A stretch of 64,000 bases of DNA from an uncultured Lachnospiraceae bacterium (GTDB taxonomy: Bacteria; Bacillota; Clostridia; Lachnospirales; Lachnospiraceae), in contig CAKQYS010000006.1 in the NCBI GenBank assembly GCA_934293375.1, positions 62,001-126,000 on the forward strand, read 5' to 3'. Made by a program: the position numbers and the translations under genes. Shown in pieces: positions 8,635 to 16,677 of this stretch (position 1 is its first letter; each line of letters opens with the position of its first letter). The notes below the pieces were generated by a model that saw nothing but the letters and a program-made list of their open reading frames with translations, was not told the origin of the DNA and did not search any database.

Positions 8635-10071
8635 TTACTTCTTCAGTTCAATCGTCATACACTCCTGCGGAATCACAAGACTGACATAATCGTCCATATT
8701 CCATAAATACTCATCATCCACGATGAAATCCTCGTCCGCATCTGTACGCACCACATAATGATAATGATCACCCTTATAGATCAGATTACTGATATGACCA
8801 CAGATAATACCTTCTTCTTCGTTGTCGCTCATTGTAATATCTTCCGGATTCAAAGACAATGTAACCTTGACACCTTCTGTCTCAATCTCGTCCCCGCCTG
8901 CATCTTTTAAGATACCATCTTCCACGCGGGAACCCGGATACAGCTTCGTCACATCAATATCAAACTCACCTTCCACAAAATTCAGCTTGTAATCCTTCGT
9001 CAGTACACAGTCAAACCGGTTCTTGACCAGAGCCACAGGCATAACATGGATACCATCCGGCTCAATGTTGACACCCACTTGGTCACCCACTGTCGCATGC
9101 TTAATAGACCGGACTACGATCTCACTCTTTCCAGACAAAATCGTGATTTCGTAATGCATCCCCTTAAAGATCACGGAAGTGACCGTTCCCTGTACACTGC
9201 CGGCTTGCGGTGTTGTGATGATGACATCCTCAGGGCGTACAACAACATCAACAGGCGTACCCTCTGCATAATCATCTAAACAGGTAAACTCCGCTCCGCA
9301 GAAACGAACCTTCAGCTTGCCGGTCATAATACCATTATAAATATTACTCTCACCAATAAAATCTGCCACAAACGCATTCTTTGGTTCATTGTAAATCTCC
9401 TCCGGGGTGCCGATCTGCTGAATCTTTCCCTCAGACATCACTACGATCTTGTCTGACATCGTAAGTGCTTCTTCCTGATCATGTGTGACATAGATAAAGG
9501 TAATTCCGAGTCTTTCATGCATTGCCTTTAATTCAAGCTGCATCTCCTGACGCATTTTCAGATCCAATGCACCAAGCGGTTCATCCAGAAGTAAGATATC
9601 CGGTTCATTCACGAGTGCTCTTGCAATCGCAATACGCTGCTGCTGTCCACCGGACAGTGTTGTGATCTTTCTATGCTCAAAACCGGCAAGATCCACCATC
9701 TCCAGTCCCTTCTGCACCTTCTTCACGATCTCAGCCTTTGGAAGCTTCTTCAGCTTTAATCCAAACGCTACATTGTCATATATATTCAGATGGGGAAACA
9801 GTGCATAACGCTGAAATACCGTATTGATCGGTCTCTCATTTGGAGGAAGCTTACTGATATCCTCACCATTGAGCAGAATCTGTCCGGCACTCGGCATATC
9901 AAAGCCGGCGATCATCCGCAGCGTTGTTGTTTTACCACAACCGGACGGGCCCAAAAATGTTACAAACTCACCTCGTTTAATTTCGAGATTAAAGTTATCT
10001 ACAGCTACAAATCCATCTTCAAATTTTTTTTCAATATTCCTAAGCTCAATGATGTTCCCGGAATCGTTCAT
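8635..10071 (-). CDS. potA: Polyamine ABC transporter ATPase PotA with duplicated C-terminal module
   Basis: A 478-residue ATPase, about 100 residues longer than typical PotA. Walker A GPSGCGKTT is at 41-49, signature LSGGQQQR at 138-145, Walker B LLLDE at 159-163 and switch His at 196. After the ATPase domain there are two related regulatory segments. The first has RPEDV at 278 and FKGMHYEI at 301; the second has NPEDI at 407 and YKGDHYHY at 431. This looks like a tandem duplication of the TOBE module, separated by an acidic insert. It is the first gene of the pot operon, with a good promoter upstream. GGAGG lies 12 bases before the ATG. Confidence 0.93.
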   Translation of the reverse strand: MNDSGNIIELRNIEKKFEDGFVAVDNFNLEIKRGEFVTFLGPSGCGKTTTLRMIAGFDMPSAGQILLNGEDISKLPPNERPINTVFQRYALFPHLNIYDNVAFGLKLKKLPKAEIVKKVQKGLEMVDLAGFEHRKITTLSGGQQQRIAIARALVNEPDILLLDEPLGALDLKMRQEMQLELKAMHERLGITFIYVTHDQEEALTMSDKIVVMSEGKIQQIGTPEEIYNEPKNAFVADFIGESNIYNGIMTGKLKVRFCGAEFTCLDDYAEGTPVDVVVRPEDVIITTPQAGSVQGTVTSVIFKGMHYEITILSGKSEIVVRSIKHATVGDQVGVNIEPDGIHVMPVALVKNRFDCVLTKDYKLNFVEGEFDIDVTKLYPGSRVEDGILKDAGGDEIETEGVKVTLSLNPEDITMSDNEEEGIICGHISNLIYKGDHYHYVVRTDADEDFIVDDEYLWNMDDYVSLVIPQECMTIELKK

Positions 10072-10137
10072 CTTAATTATCTACCTCCATCTGTCGTGTA
10101 TTTCTGTTCTTATATCAAATTGCATAAAACATCTGTA

Positions 10138-10165
10138 ATTATACTATGAATCTACTGATTTGCAA
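10138..10165 (-). promoter_or_regulatory. Promoter of the pot operon
   Basis: On the minus strand: TTGCAA, 16-base spacer, TATAAT. It lies about 65 bases upstream of the potA start and is the only strong promoter-like pair in the potA-trmO gap. Expected to drive potABCD and probably the two ABC exporter genes. Confidence 0.65.
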
Positions 10166-10203
10166 CAGATTTCATTACATTTTACAATGTTTTCTATATG
10201 TTT

Positions 10204-10878
10204 TCATTTTATAAAGTCTACACTGCATACTACCAAAGAATCTTCATGTACAGTAAAGCGGATATTATAGCCTGCAAATGCCACTCCATATATCCTTTCC
10301 GGGTCATTCTGGTAGGCCGGTCTTGGATCCTGCCTTAGCAGTGCCAAAAGTGCTTCCCGCTTGTCCTCACTAATCTTGAAGAGCAGCGTTTCCGGAAATG
10401 TAACCTCCAGTGCATGTGCATATACCTCTTCGGCAAATCCCGCCTGTGCCTCCTGATGACTATCCGTATAAGGCAGATACGGTTTGATATCATAGATCGG
10501 CGTTCCATCCATCATATCAATTCCGCTCACATATAAAACCGGACCATATTCACCGGTCATTTCGACACGATCCAGTTTCACGGATGACAGCCCAATACTA
10601 TTCGGTCTGAATGGAGACCGTGTGGCAAATACACCCATCCGCTGGTTTCCGCCGAGTCTTGGAGGCTTTACGGTCGCAACCCATTTATCCCGTTTTGCCT
10701 CCGAAAATTCCCATAAGATCCATATATAAGAAAAGCCCTCCAGACCACGAAAAGCTTCCGGTGTCCTGTATTCCGGCTCAAATATAATTCTCCCTGCCAG
10801 TGCATCCACTAATCCACTCTGTCTTGGAATTCCGAACTTCTCCGGAAAGTCTGTATAGATATGCGCGATTATTTCCAT
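10204..10878 (-). CDS. trmO: tRNA (N6-threonylcarbamoyladenosine37-N6)-methyltransferase, TrmO/TsaA family
   Basis: A 224-residue protein of the TrmO (YaeB/VirR) family, which uses SAM to methylate t6A37 in tRNAs reading ACY codons. Family landmarks are RQSGLVDALAGRIIFEPEY near the N-terminus, ATRSPFRPNSIGLSSVKL in the middle and GIDMMDGTPIYDIKPYLPY after it, in the order expected for the beta-barrel SAM site. I chose the ATG at 10878 because GGAGG lies 9 bases upstream. The gene is divergent from the DegV gene. Confidence 0.9.
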   Translation of the reverse strand: MEIIAHIYTDFPEKFGIPRQSGLVDALAGRIIFEPEYRTPEAFRGLEGFSYIWILWEFSEAKRDKWVATVKPPRLGGNQRMGVFATRSPFRPNSIGLSSVKLDRVEMTGEYGPVLYVSGIDMMDGTPIYDIKPYLPYTDSHQEAQAGFAEEVYAHALEVTFPETLLFKISEDKREALLALLRQDPRPAYQNDPERIYGVAFAGYNIRFTVHEDSLVVCSVDFIK

Positions 10879-10979
10879 GTTTCTTTCCCTCCTGTCAAAA
10901 AAGGCTATCACAAAGCAGTAAGTCGGTCAACATACTTTTATTACAGTGTTTATGATACAAATTTTATCAAAATGTCACA

Positions 10980-11008
10980 TTGCCGAATGTGTCTTTCAAT
11001 GTTACAAT
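10980..11008 (+). promoter_or_regulatory. Promoter of the degV-family gene
   Basis: TTGCCG, 17-base spacer, TACAAT, ending about 37 bases before the ATG at 11045. The spacing and -10 are good. Confidence 0.6.
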
Positions 11009-11044
11009 ATACATGATTATGTAAAGGCAAAGGAGATAAAATTT

Positions 11045-11929
11045 ATGGATCAATATGTTATCAGCTGTTGTTCAACTGCAGATCTGTCCCCACAGCAGTT
11101 TAACGATCGTAATATTTCTTATATATGTTTTCATTATGAATTAGATGGAAAAGAACTTTTAGATGATCTTGGACAATCCATGCCATTTGATCAATTCTAT
11201 GATGCCATGGCAAAAGGTGCAATGACGAAGACATCACAGATAAATGCAGATGAATATGAAGCCTATTTTGAACAGTTTTTAAGTCAGGGGAAGGATGTGC
11301 TGCATATATGTCTGTCCTCCGGGATCTCAGGAACCGTAAACTCTGCAAATATTGCCAGAGAGATCGTAGCCGAAAAATATCCGGATCGTAAGATCTATGT
11401 CGTTGATTCTCTGGGTGCGTCATCCGGTTTTGGTCTCTTTGTGGACAAGCTCGCAGATCTGCGTGATTCCGGCATGGATATCGACACACTGTATCAGTGG
11501 GCATTGGATAACCGTCTGAAGCTGCAGAGCTGGTTCTTCTCCACAGATCTGACATTCTATATCCGCGGCGGCCGTATCTCAAAGACCGCTGGATTTTTCG
11601 GTGGTATGTTAAATATCTGTCCACTGTTGAATATTGACGGACAGGGTCATCTGATTCCACGAGAGAAGATCCGTACCAAAAAGAAAGTGATTAAGACAAT
11701 CGTAGATCGTATGGAAGAGCATGCCGAAGGCGGCACAAACTATAATGGCAAATGCTTCATTTCTGAATCAGCCTGTTATGAAGACGCAAAGTCAGTAGCT
11801 GATCTTGTAGAAGCAAAATTCCCGAACCTGAATGGTCCTGTCGTGATCAATTCGATTGGTACCACGATCGGAAGCCATACCGGTCCGGGAACGGTTGCAC
11901 TGTTCTTCTGGGGTGACGAGCGTGTCTAA
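11045..11929 (+). CDS. DegV family fatty-acid-binding protein
   Basis: A 294-residue DegV (FakB-like) protein. These cytosolic proteins hold a fatty acid and, where a FakA kinase is present, present it for phosphorylation into phospholipid. The family pattern is visible: CCSTADLS near the N-terminus, CLSSGISGTVNSA in the middle and DSLGASSGFG after it, then RGGRISKTAGFFGGMLNI. The FakA partner is not in the window. The start is set by AAGGAG 10 bases before the ATG at 11045. It is a monocistronic plus-strand gene converging on the ROK gene with a 7-base gap. Confidence 0.92.
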   Translation: MDQYVISCCSTADLSPQQFNDRNISYICFHYELDGKELLDDLGQSMPFDQFYDAMAKGAMTKTSQINADEYEAYFEQFLSQGKDVLHICLSSGISGTVNSANIAREIVAEKYPDRKIYVVDSLGASSGFGLFVDKLADLRDSGMDIDTLYQWALDNRLKLQSWFFSTDLTFYIRGGRISKTAGFFGGMLNICPLLNIDGQGHLIPREKIRTKKKVIKTIVDRMEEHAEGGTNYNGKCFISESACYEDAKSVADLVEAKFPNLNGPVVINSIGTTIGSHTGPGTVALFFWGDERV

Positions 11930-11936
11930 CCCCTGA

Positions 11937-12914
11937 CTACAGCAGGTTATTTAATTGGAGATAGTGATAAAGTGCTCCGATCAGGTTGGAATCATTGCCA
12001 TACTTACATCGTTCCACGCGAATATTCTGAAACATATAGGTCAGATTCTTAAGTTGGTTTACATACTTCAGGATACCATTCATAAATCGTGGTTCAGAGC
12101 TGATTCCGCCACCGATCAGGATCACTTCCGGAGCAAGCAGTGCATAGATATTACAGAGTCCTCTGGCAATATCTAAGTACTGCTTTTCTAATGTCTCGAT
12201 CATATACGGATCCCCATCTTTCGCCCACTGATACATCAACTCTCCACTCACATCTGCCACATCCATCTCCTTGTGGCGCGCCACACGACATCTTAACGGC
12301 CACATGGACACCTTGTCATTCCAAGATATACATGGTAACGCCACAAACTCCTCATGCGTATTCAACTCCTCTATAGGTCGAATATTCCCAAGCTTAGACA
12401 TGATCATATCATCAAACAAGAAGGAAATCTCACCGGCACACATATCCTGTCCACGATTCAACTTGCCGTCCATTAAAAATCCGCCGCCTACTCCGGTACC
12501 GAATACGATCACAAATGCACTCTTTGCATCTTTGGCGTTTCCGATCCAGCCTTCTGCAAGTGTCGCACACTTCGCATCATTCTCCAGTGTGACCTTTAAT
12601 CCCTCAAACCGATTTGAAAGCAGATCCGCTAAATGCACCTGATCCAAATATGTAAGGAATCCACCACCATATACAATGCCCTCATAGATATCAATCCGTC
12701 CCGGCAGGCTGACAGCAGCACCCTCTAATGCATATCTCGTCTTACAATCATCGTACACCGCACCCAATGCCTCTACAAAGCTGCAGATTGCCGGCTGTAC
12801 CTCGGCACCTCTTGATGCAGGTGTCGGAAACTTTCCCTGCTCCACAATCTTTCCCTCTATCGTCATCACGGCATGCTTCACAAATGTACCGCCCACATCA
12901 AATACTAAAAACAT
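11937..12914 (-). CDS. ROK family sugar kinase / transcriptional-regulator-type protein
   Basis: A 325-residue ROK protein with an ATP-binding phosphate loop DVGGTFVKHA near residue 6, a sugar-binding segment ENDAKCATLAEGW and a second phosphate loop VFGTGVGGGFL. There is no N-terminal helix-turn-helix, so a kinase is more likely than a repressor. The cysteine-rich zinc motif of many ROK kinases is not recognisable. The substrate (glucose, N-acetylmannosamine or other) cannot be named. The start at 12914 has GGAGGG 7 bases upstream. Confidence 0.85.
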   Translation of the reverse strand: MFLVFDVGGTFVKHAVMTIEGKIVEQGKFPTPASRGAEVQPAICSFVEALGAVYDDCKTRYALEGAAVSLPGRIDIYEGIVYGGGFLTYLDQVHLADLLSNRFEGLKVTLENDAKCATLAEGWIGNAKDAKSAFVIVFGTGVGGGFLMDGKLNRGQDMCAGEISFLFDDMIMSKLGNIRPIEELNTHEEFVALPCISWNDKVSMWPLRCRVARHKEMDVADVSGELMYQWAKDGDPYMIETLEKQYLDIARGLCNIYALLAPEVILIGGGISSEPRFMNGILKYVNQLKNLTYMFQNIRVERCKYGNDSNLIGALYHYLQLNNLL

Positions 12915-12955
12915 ATTGATCCCTCCTCGTATTGTATCCCTACTGACTCTGCTTC

Positions 12956-12969
12956 CTGCCATATGGCAG
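12956..12969. promoter_or_regulatory. 14-bp perfect palindrome in the ROK gene leader
   Basis: CTGCCATATGGCAG is its own reverse complement. It lies between the extended -10 element and the ROK start codon, a position suited to a repressor site. Confidence 0.35.
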
Positions 12970-12994
12970 CATCTTATCCGATCTCTTTATTAAC

Positions 12995-13003
12995 ATTATA
13001 GCA
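12995..13003 (-). promoter_or_regulatory. Extended -10 promoter of the ROK gene
   Basis: On the minus strand TGCTATAAT forms an extended -10 element about 80 bases upstream of the ROK start. No good -35 is visible at the usual distance (ATAGTA), as is common for extended -10 promoters. Confidence 0.45.
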
Positions 13004-13086
13004 TACGAGTGGGGATTTACTATCACTTAGAGAGCAAATATTATAACAATACTGCATGTAACACCTCTCCCCTTACCAATAATCTC

Positions 13087-14142
13087 CTATTTTAATACTT
13101 TTCTGAGCCGTTCATCCTCATGCAGAATCTGCTTCGCAAGATCCCGGTATTTTGCCTCGTGCAGATACGTATGCCGGTACGGTTTCATATCCGGTGCCAG
13201 GTCGATGGCTGCCTCGAAATCAGACATCTTCATATCCAATGTCTCTACATAATCCCAGAATCCGGTGTCTGTGAAGATCGTATTCACACGCACATATCTA
13301 TGCTCCTGTACAAGACTCATCAGATATGTCGCAATACCAACCTGGATACCATGCAGCTGTGGCTGCTCCAGCATCTTATCGAGTGCATGTGAGATCATAT
13401 GCTCACTACCACTTGTCGGTGCACTGCCCCCCGCGATCTCATTTGCAATACCACTCATAGCCAGCGAATTCAACAGTTCCCTTAAGAAAAGCTCATCATA
13501 AATACTGTCAAACGGAGTTCGCACAAAACTGTTGACCGCCTTCTTTGCAATCATCATCGCAAAATCATTGAGCACCGTATAGCCATGTTCATCCTCATAC
13601 ACCCAATCATATAAGGAAGTGATCTTGGATACCATATCTCCGATGCCGGAATAAATAAATTTTGCCGGAGCACTCTTGATCACATCGGTATCCGCAATAA
13701 TTCCATATGCCATATATGCCGGCACCGAAGTTCTTCTGCCCTCTACCAGAAGAGATGCACTTGCACTCGAAAACCCATCACTGGAGGATGAGGTCGGCAC
13801 ACTGATAAATGGCAGTTTTCTAAGATACGCTACATACTTGGCTGCATCAATGACCTTTCCGCCTCCGATTCCCACGATCACCTGCGTCTTTGCACTGACC
13901 GAAAAAGCAAGTGAAATAATGTCCTCGATCCGCACCGTATCCAGCTCCTGATACTCCATCACATTCACGCCTGCATCGTGCAGGGAATCCATCACCTGAC
14001 TGCCGAACAGATCAATCAATCCATTGCCAAAATAGATGACTGCCTGATTGAGTCCTGCACCACTAATATAACTTCCTATATTGCCTAATGTTCCCTTTCC
14101 AACCTTCAAGATTGTCGGAATTGCTATATTTCTTCCTATCAT
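13087..14142 (-). CDS. sn-glycerol-1-phosphate dehydrogenase family protein
   Basis: A 351-residue protein of the iron-alcohol-dehydrogenase superfamily, glycerol-1-phosphate dehydrogenase branch (AraM/EgsA-like). It carries the NAD-binding stretch VGIGGGKVIDAAKY and the branch marker SVPTSSSSDGFSSA, followed by metal-ligand histidines in SEHMISHALD and QLHGIQVG. These enzymes reduce dihydroxyacetone phosphate to sn-glycerol-1-phosphate. I prefer the ATG at 14142, which has AAGGAG 6 bases upstream. The ATGs at 14160 and 14163 have no clear site, though promoter position allows them. It stands alone between the ROK gene and the AAA ATPase, so its pathway is not shown by context. Confidence 0.82.
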   Translation of the reverse strand: MIGRNIAIPTILKVGKGTLGNIGSYISGAGLNQAVIYFGNGLIDLFGSQVMDSLHDAGVNVMEYQELDTVRIEDIISLAFSVSAKTQVIVGIGGGKVIDAAKYVAYLRKLPFISVPTSSSSDGFSSASASLLVEGRRTSVPAYMAYGIIADTDVIKSAPAKFIYSGIGDMVSKITSLYDWVYEDEHGYTVLNDFAMMIAKKAVNSFVRTPFDSIYDELFLRELLNSLAMSGIANEIAGGSAPTSGSEHMISHALDKMLEQPQLHGIQVGIATYLMSLVQEHRYVRVNTIFTDTGFWDYVETLDMKMSDFEAAIDLAPDMKPYRHTYLHEAKYRDLAKQILHEDERLRKVLK

Positions 14143-14186
14143 AACCGGCTCCTTATCCATCATTTACTTTTAACTCTAGTATGCCC

Positions 14187-14215
14187 ATTTTAGCATATCT
14201 ATCCTTTTGTAGCAA
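14187..14215 (-). promoter_or_regulatory. Promoter of the glycerol-1-phosphate dehydrogenase gene
   Basis: On the minus strand TTGCTA, 17-base spacer, TAAAAT. It lies about 45 bases upstream of the preferred start codon. Confidence 0.55.
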
Positions 14216-14414
14216 ATGCATTGATTTTAGGCAATTTTCACGATTCAAAATACAATGGGACACTTAACATTGCAAGTACCCCACTTTCCTCACACATATA
14301 TATTCTTCATTTACTGATTCGCTTTATTCAGCATTCTTTTATACTTCTTCATACATTTCTTTGGCATACAAATAGAAACCTGATCCGCCAGTTTACAAAA
14401 TGCTTTTCTTCCTA
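14216..14414. other. AT-rich intergenic stretch without a supported gene
   Basis: About 200 bases separate the two divergent promoters, within a 346-base gap without a coding gene. The only open frame (65 codons, plus strand, from 14221) has no ribosome site and no recognisable protein. I see nothing else here. Confidence 0.5.
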
Positions 14415-14443
14415 TTGACATCCTTTCAAAATCCGATTAAAAT
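14415..14443 (+). promoter_or_regulatory. Consensus promoter of the AAA/DUF4143 ATPase gene
   Basis: TTGACA, 17-base spacer, TAAAAT, about 45 bases upstream of the ATG. Confidence 0.7.
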
Positions 14444-14456
14444 AAAATCAGATTTT
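14428..14456. promoter_or_regulatory. Inverted repeat overlapping the -10 box, candidate operator
   Basis: AAAATCcGATT and AATCaGATTTT are inverted copies (10 of 11 paired) separated by 7 bases. The repeat covers the end of the spacer, the whole -10 box and the start region, so a bound protein would block the promoter. Confidence 0.5.
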
Positions 14457-14488
14457 AGATTAGCCATTATTAGAGAGGATGAAATATA

Positions 14489-15718
14489 ATGTATATTCCG
14501 CGCGCAATATCTCCTATACTGAGAAATAGAGTTTTAAATAGCAAATGTCTTCTAGTGACCGGAGCCAGACAAATTGGGAAATCGACCTTAATCAAGCACG
14601 ATTTCCCACAATATAACCGTGCCAATTTTGATGACCATTTAACTAGGATGCAAGCGAGGGAAGAACCGAAACTTTTCTTTCTGAATAATCCTTGTCCACT
14701 TTTTATCGATGAAGTTCAAAAAGAAAACAGCATATTAGAGGATATAAAACTTCGTGTTGATGAAACCAACCAACGCGGGCTATTCATTTTATCAGGTTCA
14801 CAGAAACTGGAGCTTATGAAAGGTATGAGTGAATCTCTTGCCGGTAGAGTGTCGGTCACTGAGCTGGCAGGTCTATCTTTAAGAGAGATTCATAATGTTC
14901 CCTTCAATCAGCATTTTATACCAACAATAGAATATATAAACAACAGAGAAAATACTTTAACACCTTATGATGCTATATGGGATACGATACACAAAGGATC
15001 TTATCCTGAACTGTATGAAGTTGAGCGTGACTGGCAGGATTTCTATTCTTCCTATGTTTCTACCTATTTGGAGAGAGACATAAATGCGTTGATCTCCACT
15101 GACAGTATTACATTCACCAAATTTTTGACGGCAGTTGCGGCTAGAACCGGAGAAATACTTAATTATGCAAATATTGCAAGTGATGTTGGAGTCAGTGAAC
15201 CTACTATTAAGAACTGGATTTCTGTTTTGGAAAGGACAGGAATTATATTTTTATTACAGCCTTATAGTTCCAGTGTATTAAAGAGAGCGATCCGAAAACC
15301 TAAACTCTATTTTAGAGACAGCGGACTCGCATGCTATCTAACTCGTTGGCTGACAGCTGATGCATTGAAGTGTTCAGCTGTCGCTGGAAATATGTTTGAA
15401 ACATTTGTCGTATCTGAAATTATAAAATCATACATCAACGAAGGTCGGGATTATAACTTTAACATTTTCTACTACAGAGGAAAAGATAAAAAAGCATCTA
15501 TAGAAAATGAAATCGACCTCATTATTGAAGAAAACGGGGTATTGTACCCAATTGAAATCAAAATGACAGGGAATCCGAAAGCAAACATGGGTGCTACGAA
15601 TCCTGTTCTTGACAAAGTGCCTGACAAGACAAGAGGAATGGGTGTCATACTTTGTCTCGTAGACAAAAAAACTTATTTACGAGATAATCTGCTCGCCTTA
15701 CCAATTTCATATATATAA
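14489..15718 (+). CDS. AAA-family ATPase with C-terminal DUF4143 nuclease-like domain
   Basis: A 409-residue protein of the AAA_14/DUF4143 family. Walker A GARQIGKST is at 25-33, Walker B LFIDE at 71-75 and a sensor-like LSGSQKLELM near 105. The C-terminal half holds the DUF4143 domain with a restriction-endonuclease-like core: a glutamate-rich ENEIDLIIEENGVLYPIEIK stretch, where D and E-x-K resemble PD-(D/E)XK catalytic residues. Members are widespread accessory ATPases of uncertain role. The gene stands alone on the plus strand with its own promoter and operator-like repeat and is visibly more AT-rich than its neighbours, consistent with horizontal transfer. Confidence 0.88.
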   Translation: MYIPRAISPILRNRVLNSKCLLVTGARQIGKSTLIKHDFPQYNRANFDDHLTRMQAREEPKLFFLNNPCPLFIDEVQKENSILEDIKLRVDETNQRGLFILSGSQKLELMKGMSESLAGRVSVTELAGLSLREIHNVPFNQHFIPTIEYINNRENTLTPYDAIWDTIHKGSYPELYEVERDWQDFYSSYVSTYLERDINALISTDSITFTKFLTAVAARTGEILNYANIASDVGVSEPTIKNWISVLERTGIIFLLQPYSSSVLKRAIRKPKLYFRDSGLACYLTRWLTADALKCSAVAGNMFETFVVSEIIKSYINEGRDYNFNIFYYRGKDKKASIENEIDLIIEENGVLYPIEIKMTGNPKANMGATNPVLDKVPDKTRGMGVILCLVDKKTYLRDNLLALPISYI

Positions 15719-15764
15719 TCTCAATTCGACAATTATAAGTTATGAGTGCATTCAAAATTACGCC

Positions 15765-15793
15765 TTGCATTTTATCTGTATTTCCGATACAAT
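15765..15793 (+). promoter_or_regulatory. Promoter upstream of the ZTP riboswitch
   Basis: TTGCAT, 17-base spacer, TACAAT. A start near 15800 would place the riboswitch at the very 5' end of the message. Confidence 0.6.
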
Positions 15794-15800
15794 GAATTTG

Positions 15801-15890
15801 ATATGCGACTGGCGGAATAAGTAGATCTTAGTAGGAGTACCTACAGGGAGCATATCCTATATGATGCATGTATAGCCGACCGCCTGGGCA
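15801..15890 (+). ncRNA. ZTP (pfl) riboswitch
   Basis: The leader carries the conserved parts of the pfl/ZTP aptamer: CTGGCGG at the 5' side (15809-15815), GGGAGCAT in the middle (15846-15853) and CCGACCGCCTGGGCA at the 3' side (15876-15890). The GGCGG and CCGCC strands can form the pseudoknot. The family senses ZMP/ZTP, which builds up when 10-formyl-THF is short. It sits directly before the two enzymes that consume ZMP (AICAR), the classic context. The distal half is followed immediately by a terminator. Confidence 0.88.
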
Positions 15891-15924
15891 GACCTGTATG
15901 GGTGATGCCCGGAGGTCTTTTTTT
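15890..15924 (+). terminator. Riboswitch-controlled intrinsic terminator
   Basis: AGACC and GGTCT strands close a hairpin with an inner GGG/CCC pair, followed by seven Ts. It begins where the aptamer ends, so ligand binding to the aptamer would disturb the stem and allow readthrough into the purine genes. Confidence 0.8.
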
Positions 15925-15951
15925 ATGTCAACAAAGGAGGATGCAAGCACT

Positions 15952-16659
15952 ATGATTTCATTGGAACAGGAACTGAAAAGCAATGCTTATCCGGGACGCG
16001 GAATCGTCATTGGGCGTTCAAAGGATGGCACAAAGGCCGTAACTGCTTATTTTATTATGGGTAGAAGCTCTAACAGCCGCAATCGTGTATTTGTAACGGA
16101 GGGAGAGGGAATCCGCACACAGGCATTTGACCCTACAAAGCTTGAGGATCCGTCACTGATCATCTATGCACCGGTCAGAGTATTGGGAAACAAGACGATC
16201 GTAACAAATGGTGATCAGACCGATACCATTTATGACGGGCTGGATCATGAGCTGACATTTGAGCAGTCACTCCGCACCCGTCAATACGAGCCGGACTGTC
16301 CGAACTACACACCTCGTATTTCCGGTGTGATGCATATTGCCAACGGTACATATGACTATAGCATGTCTATTTTAAAGAGTAATCAGGGCAATCCTGATTC
16401 CAACTGCCGTTTTACATTTTCCTATGATAATCCGGTGGCCGGTGAGGGACGCTTTATTCACACCTATGCACGAAACGAGGAACCACTGCCTAGTTTCGAA
16501 GGAGAACCTAAGATCGTAGATATTACAGGTAACATTGACGAGTTTACGAATCTGGTATGGAACAGCCTCAATGACGATAACAAGGTATCCTTGTTTGTCA
16601 GATACATTGACATTGCGACCGGCGAATACGAAACAAGAATCATCAATAAAAATGTTTAA
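15952..16659 (+). CDS. IMP cyclohydrolase, PurO type
   Basis: A 235-residue protein of the archaeal-type IMP cyclohydrolase family (PurO), which closes the ring of FAICAR to give IMP, the last step of purine synthesis. Visible landmarks are YPGRGIVIGRSKDG at 13-26, YFIMGRSSNSRNRVF at 33-47 and YTPRISGVMHI. The start at 15952 is set by AAAGGAGG 11 bases upstream; the ATG at 15925 abuts the terminator T-run and is unlikely. It is followed after 18 bases by the formyltransferase, so the two steps usually joined in bifunctional PurH are separate proteins here. Confidence 0.92.
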   Translation: MISLEQELKSNAYPGRGIVIGRSKDGTKAVTAYFIMGRSSNSRNRVFVTEGEGIRTQAFDPTKLEDPSLIIYAPVRVLGNKTIVTNGDQTDTIYDGLDHELTFEQSLRTRQYEPDCPNYTPRISGVMHIANGTYDYSMSILKSNQGNPDSNCRFTFSYDNPVAGEGRFIHTYARNEEPLPSFEGEPKIVDITGNIDEFTNLVWNSLNDDNKVSLFVRYIDIATGEYETRIINKNV

Positions 16660-16677
16660 TCAGGAGGATATCATATT

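Noticed and set aside
14221..14418. 65-codon plus-strand frame between two divergent promoters
   Set aside because: No ribosome site, AT-rich random composition, and the consensus promoter lies at its end.
15868..15951. Upstream extension of the PurO-type gene
   Set aside because: It would start inside the riboswitch and read through the terminator; the strong ribosome site supports the ATG at 15952.
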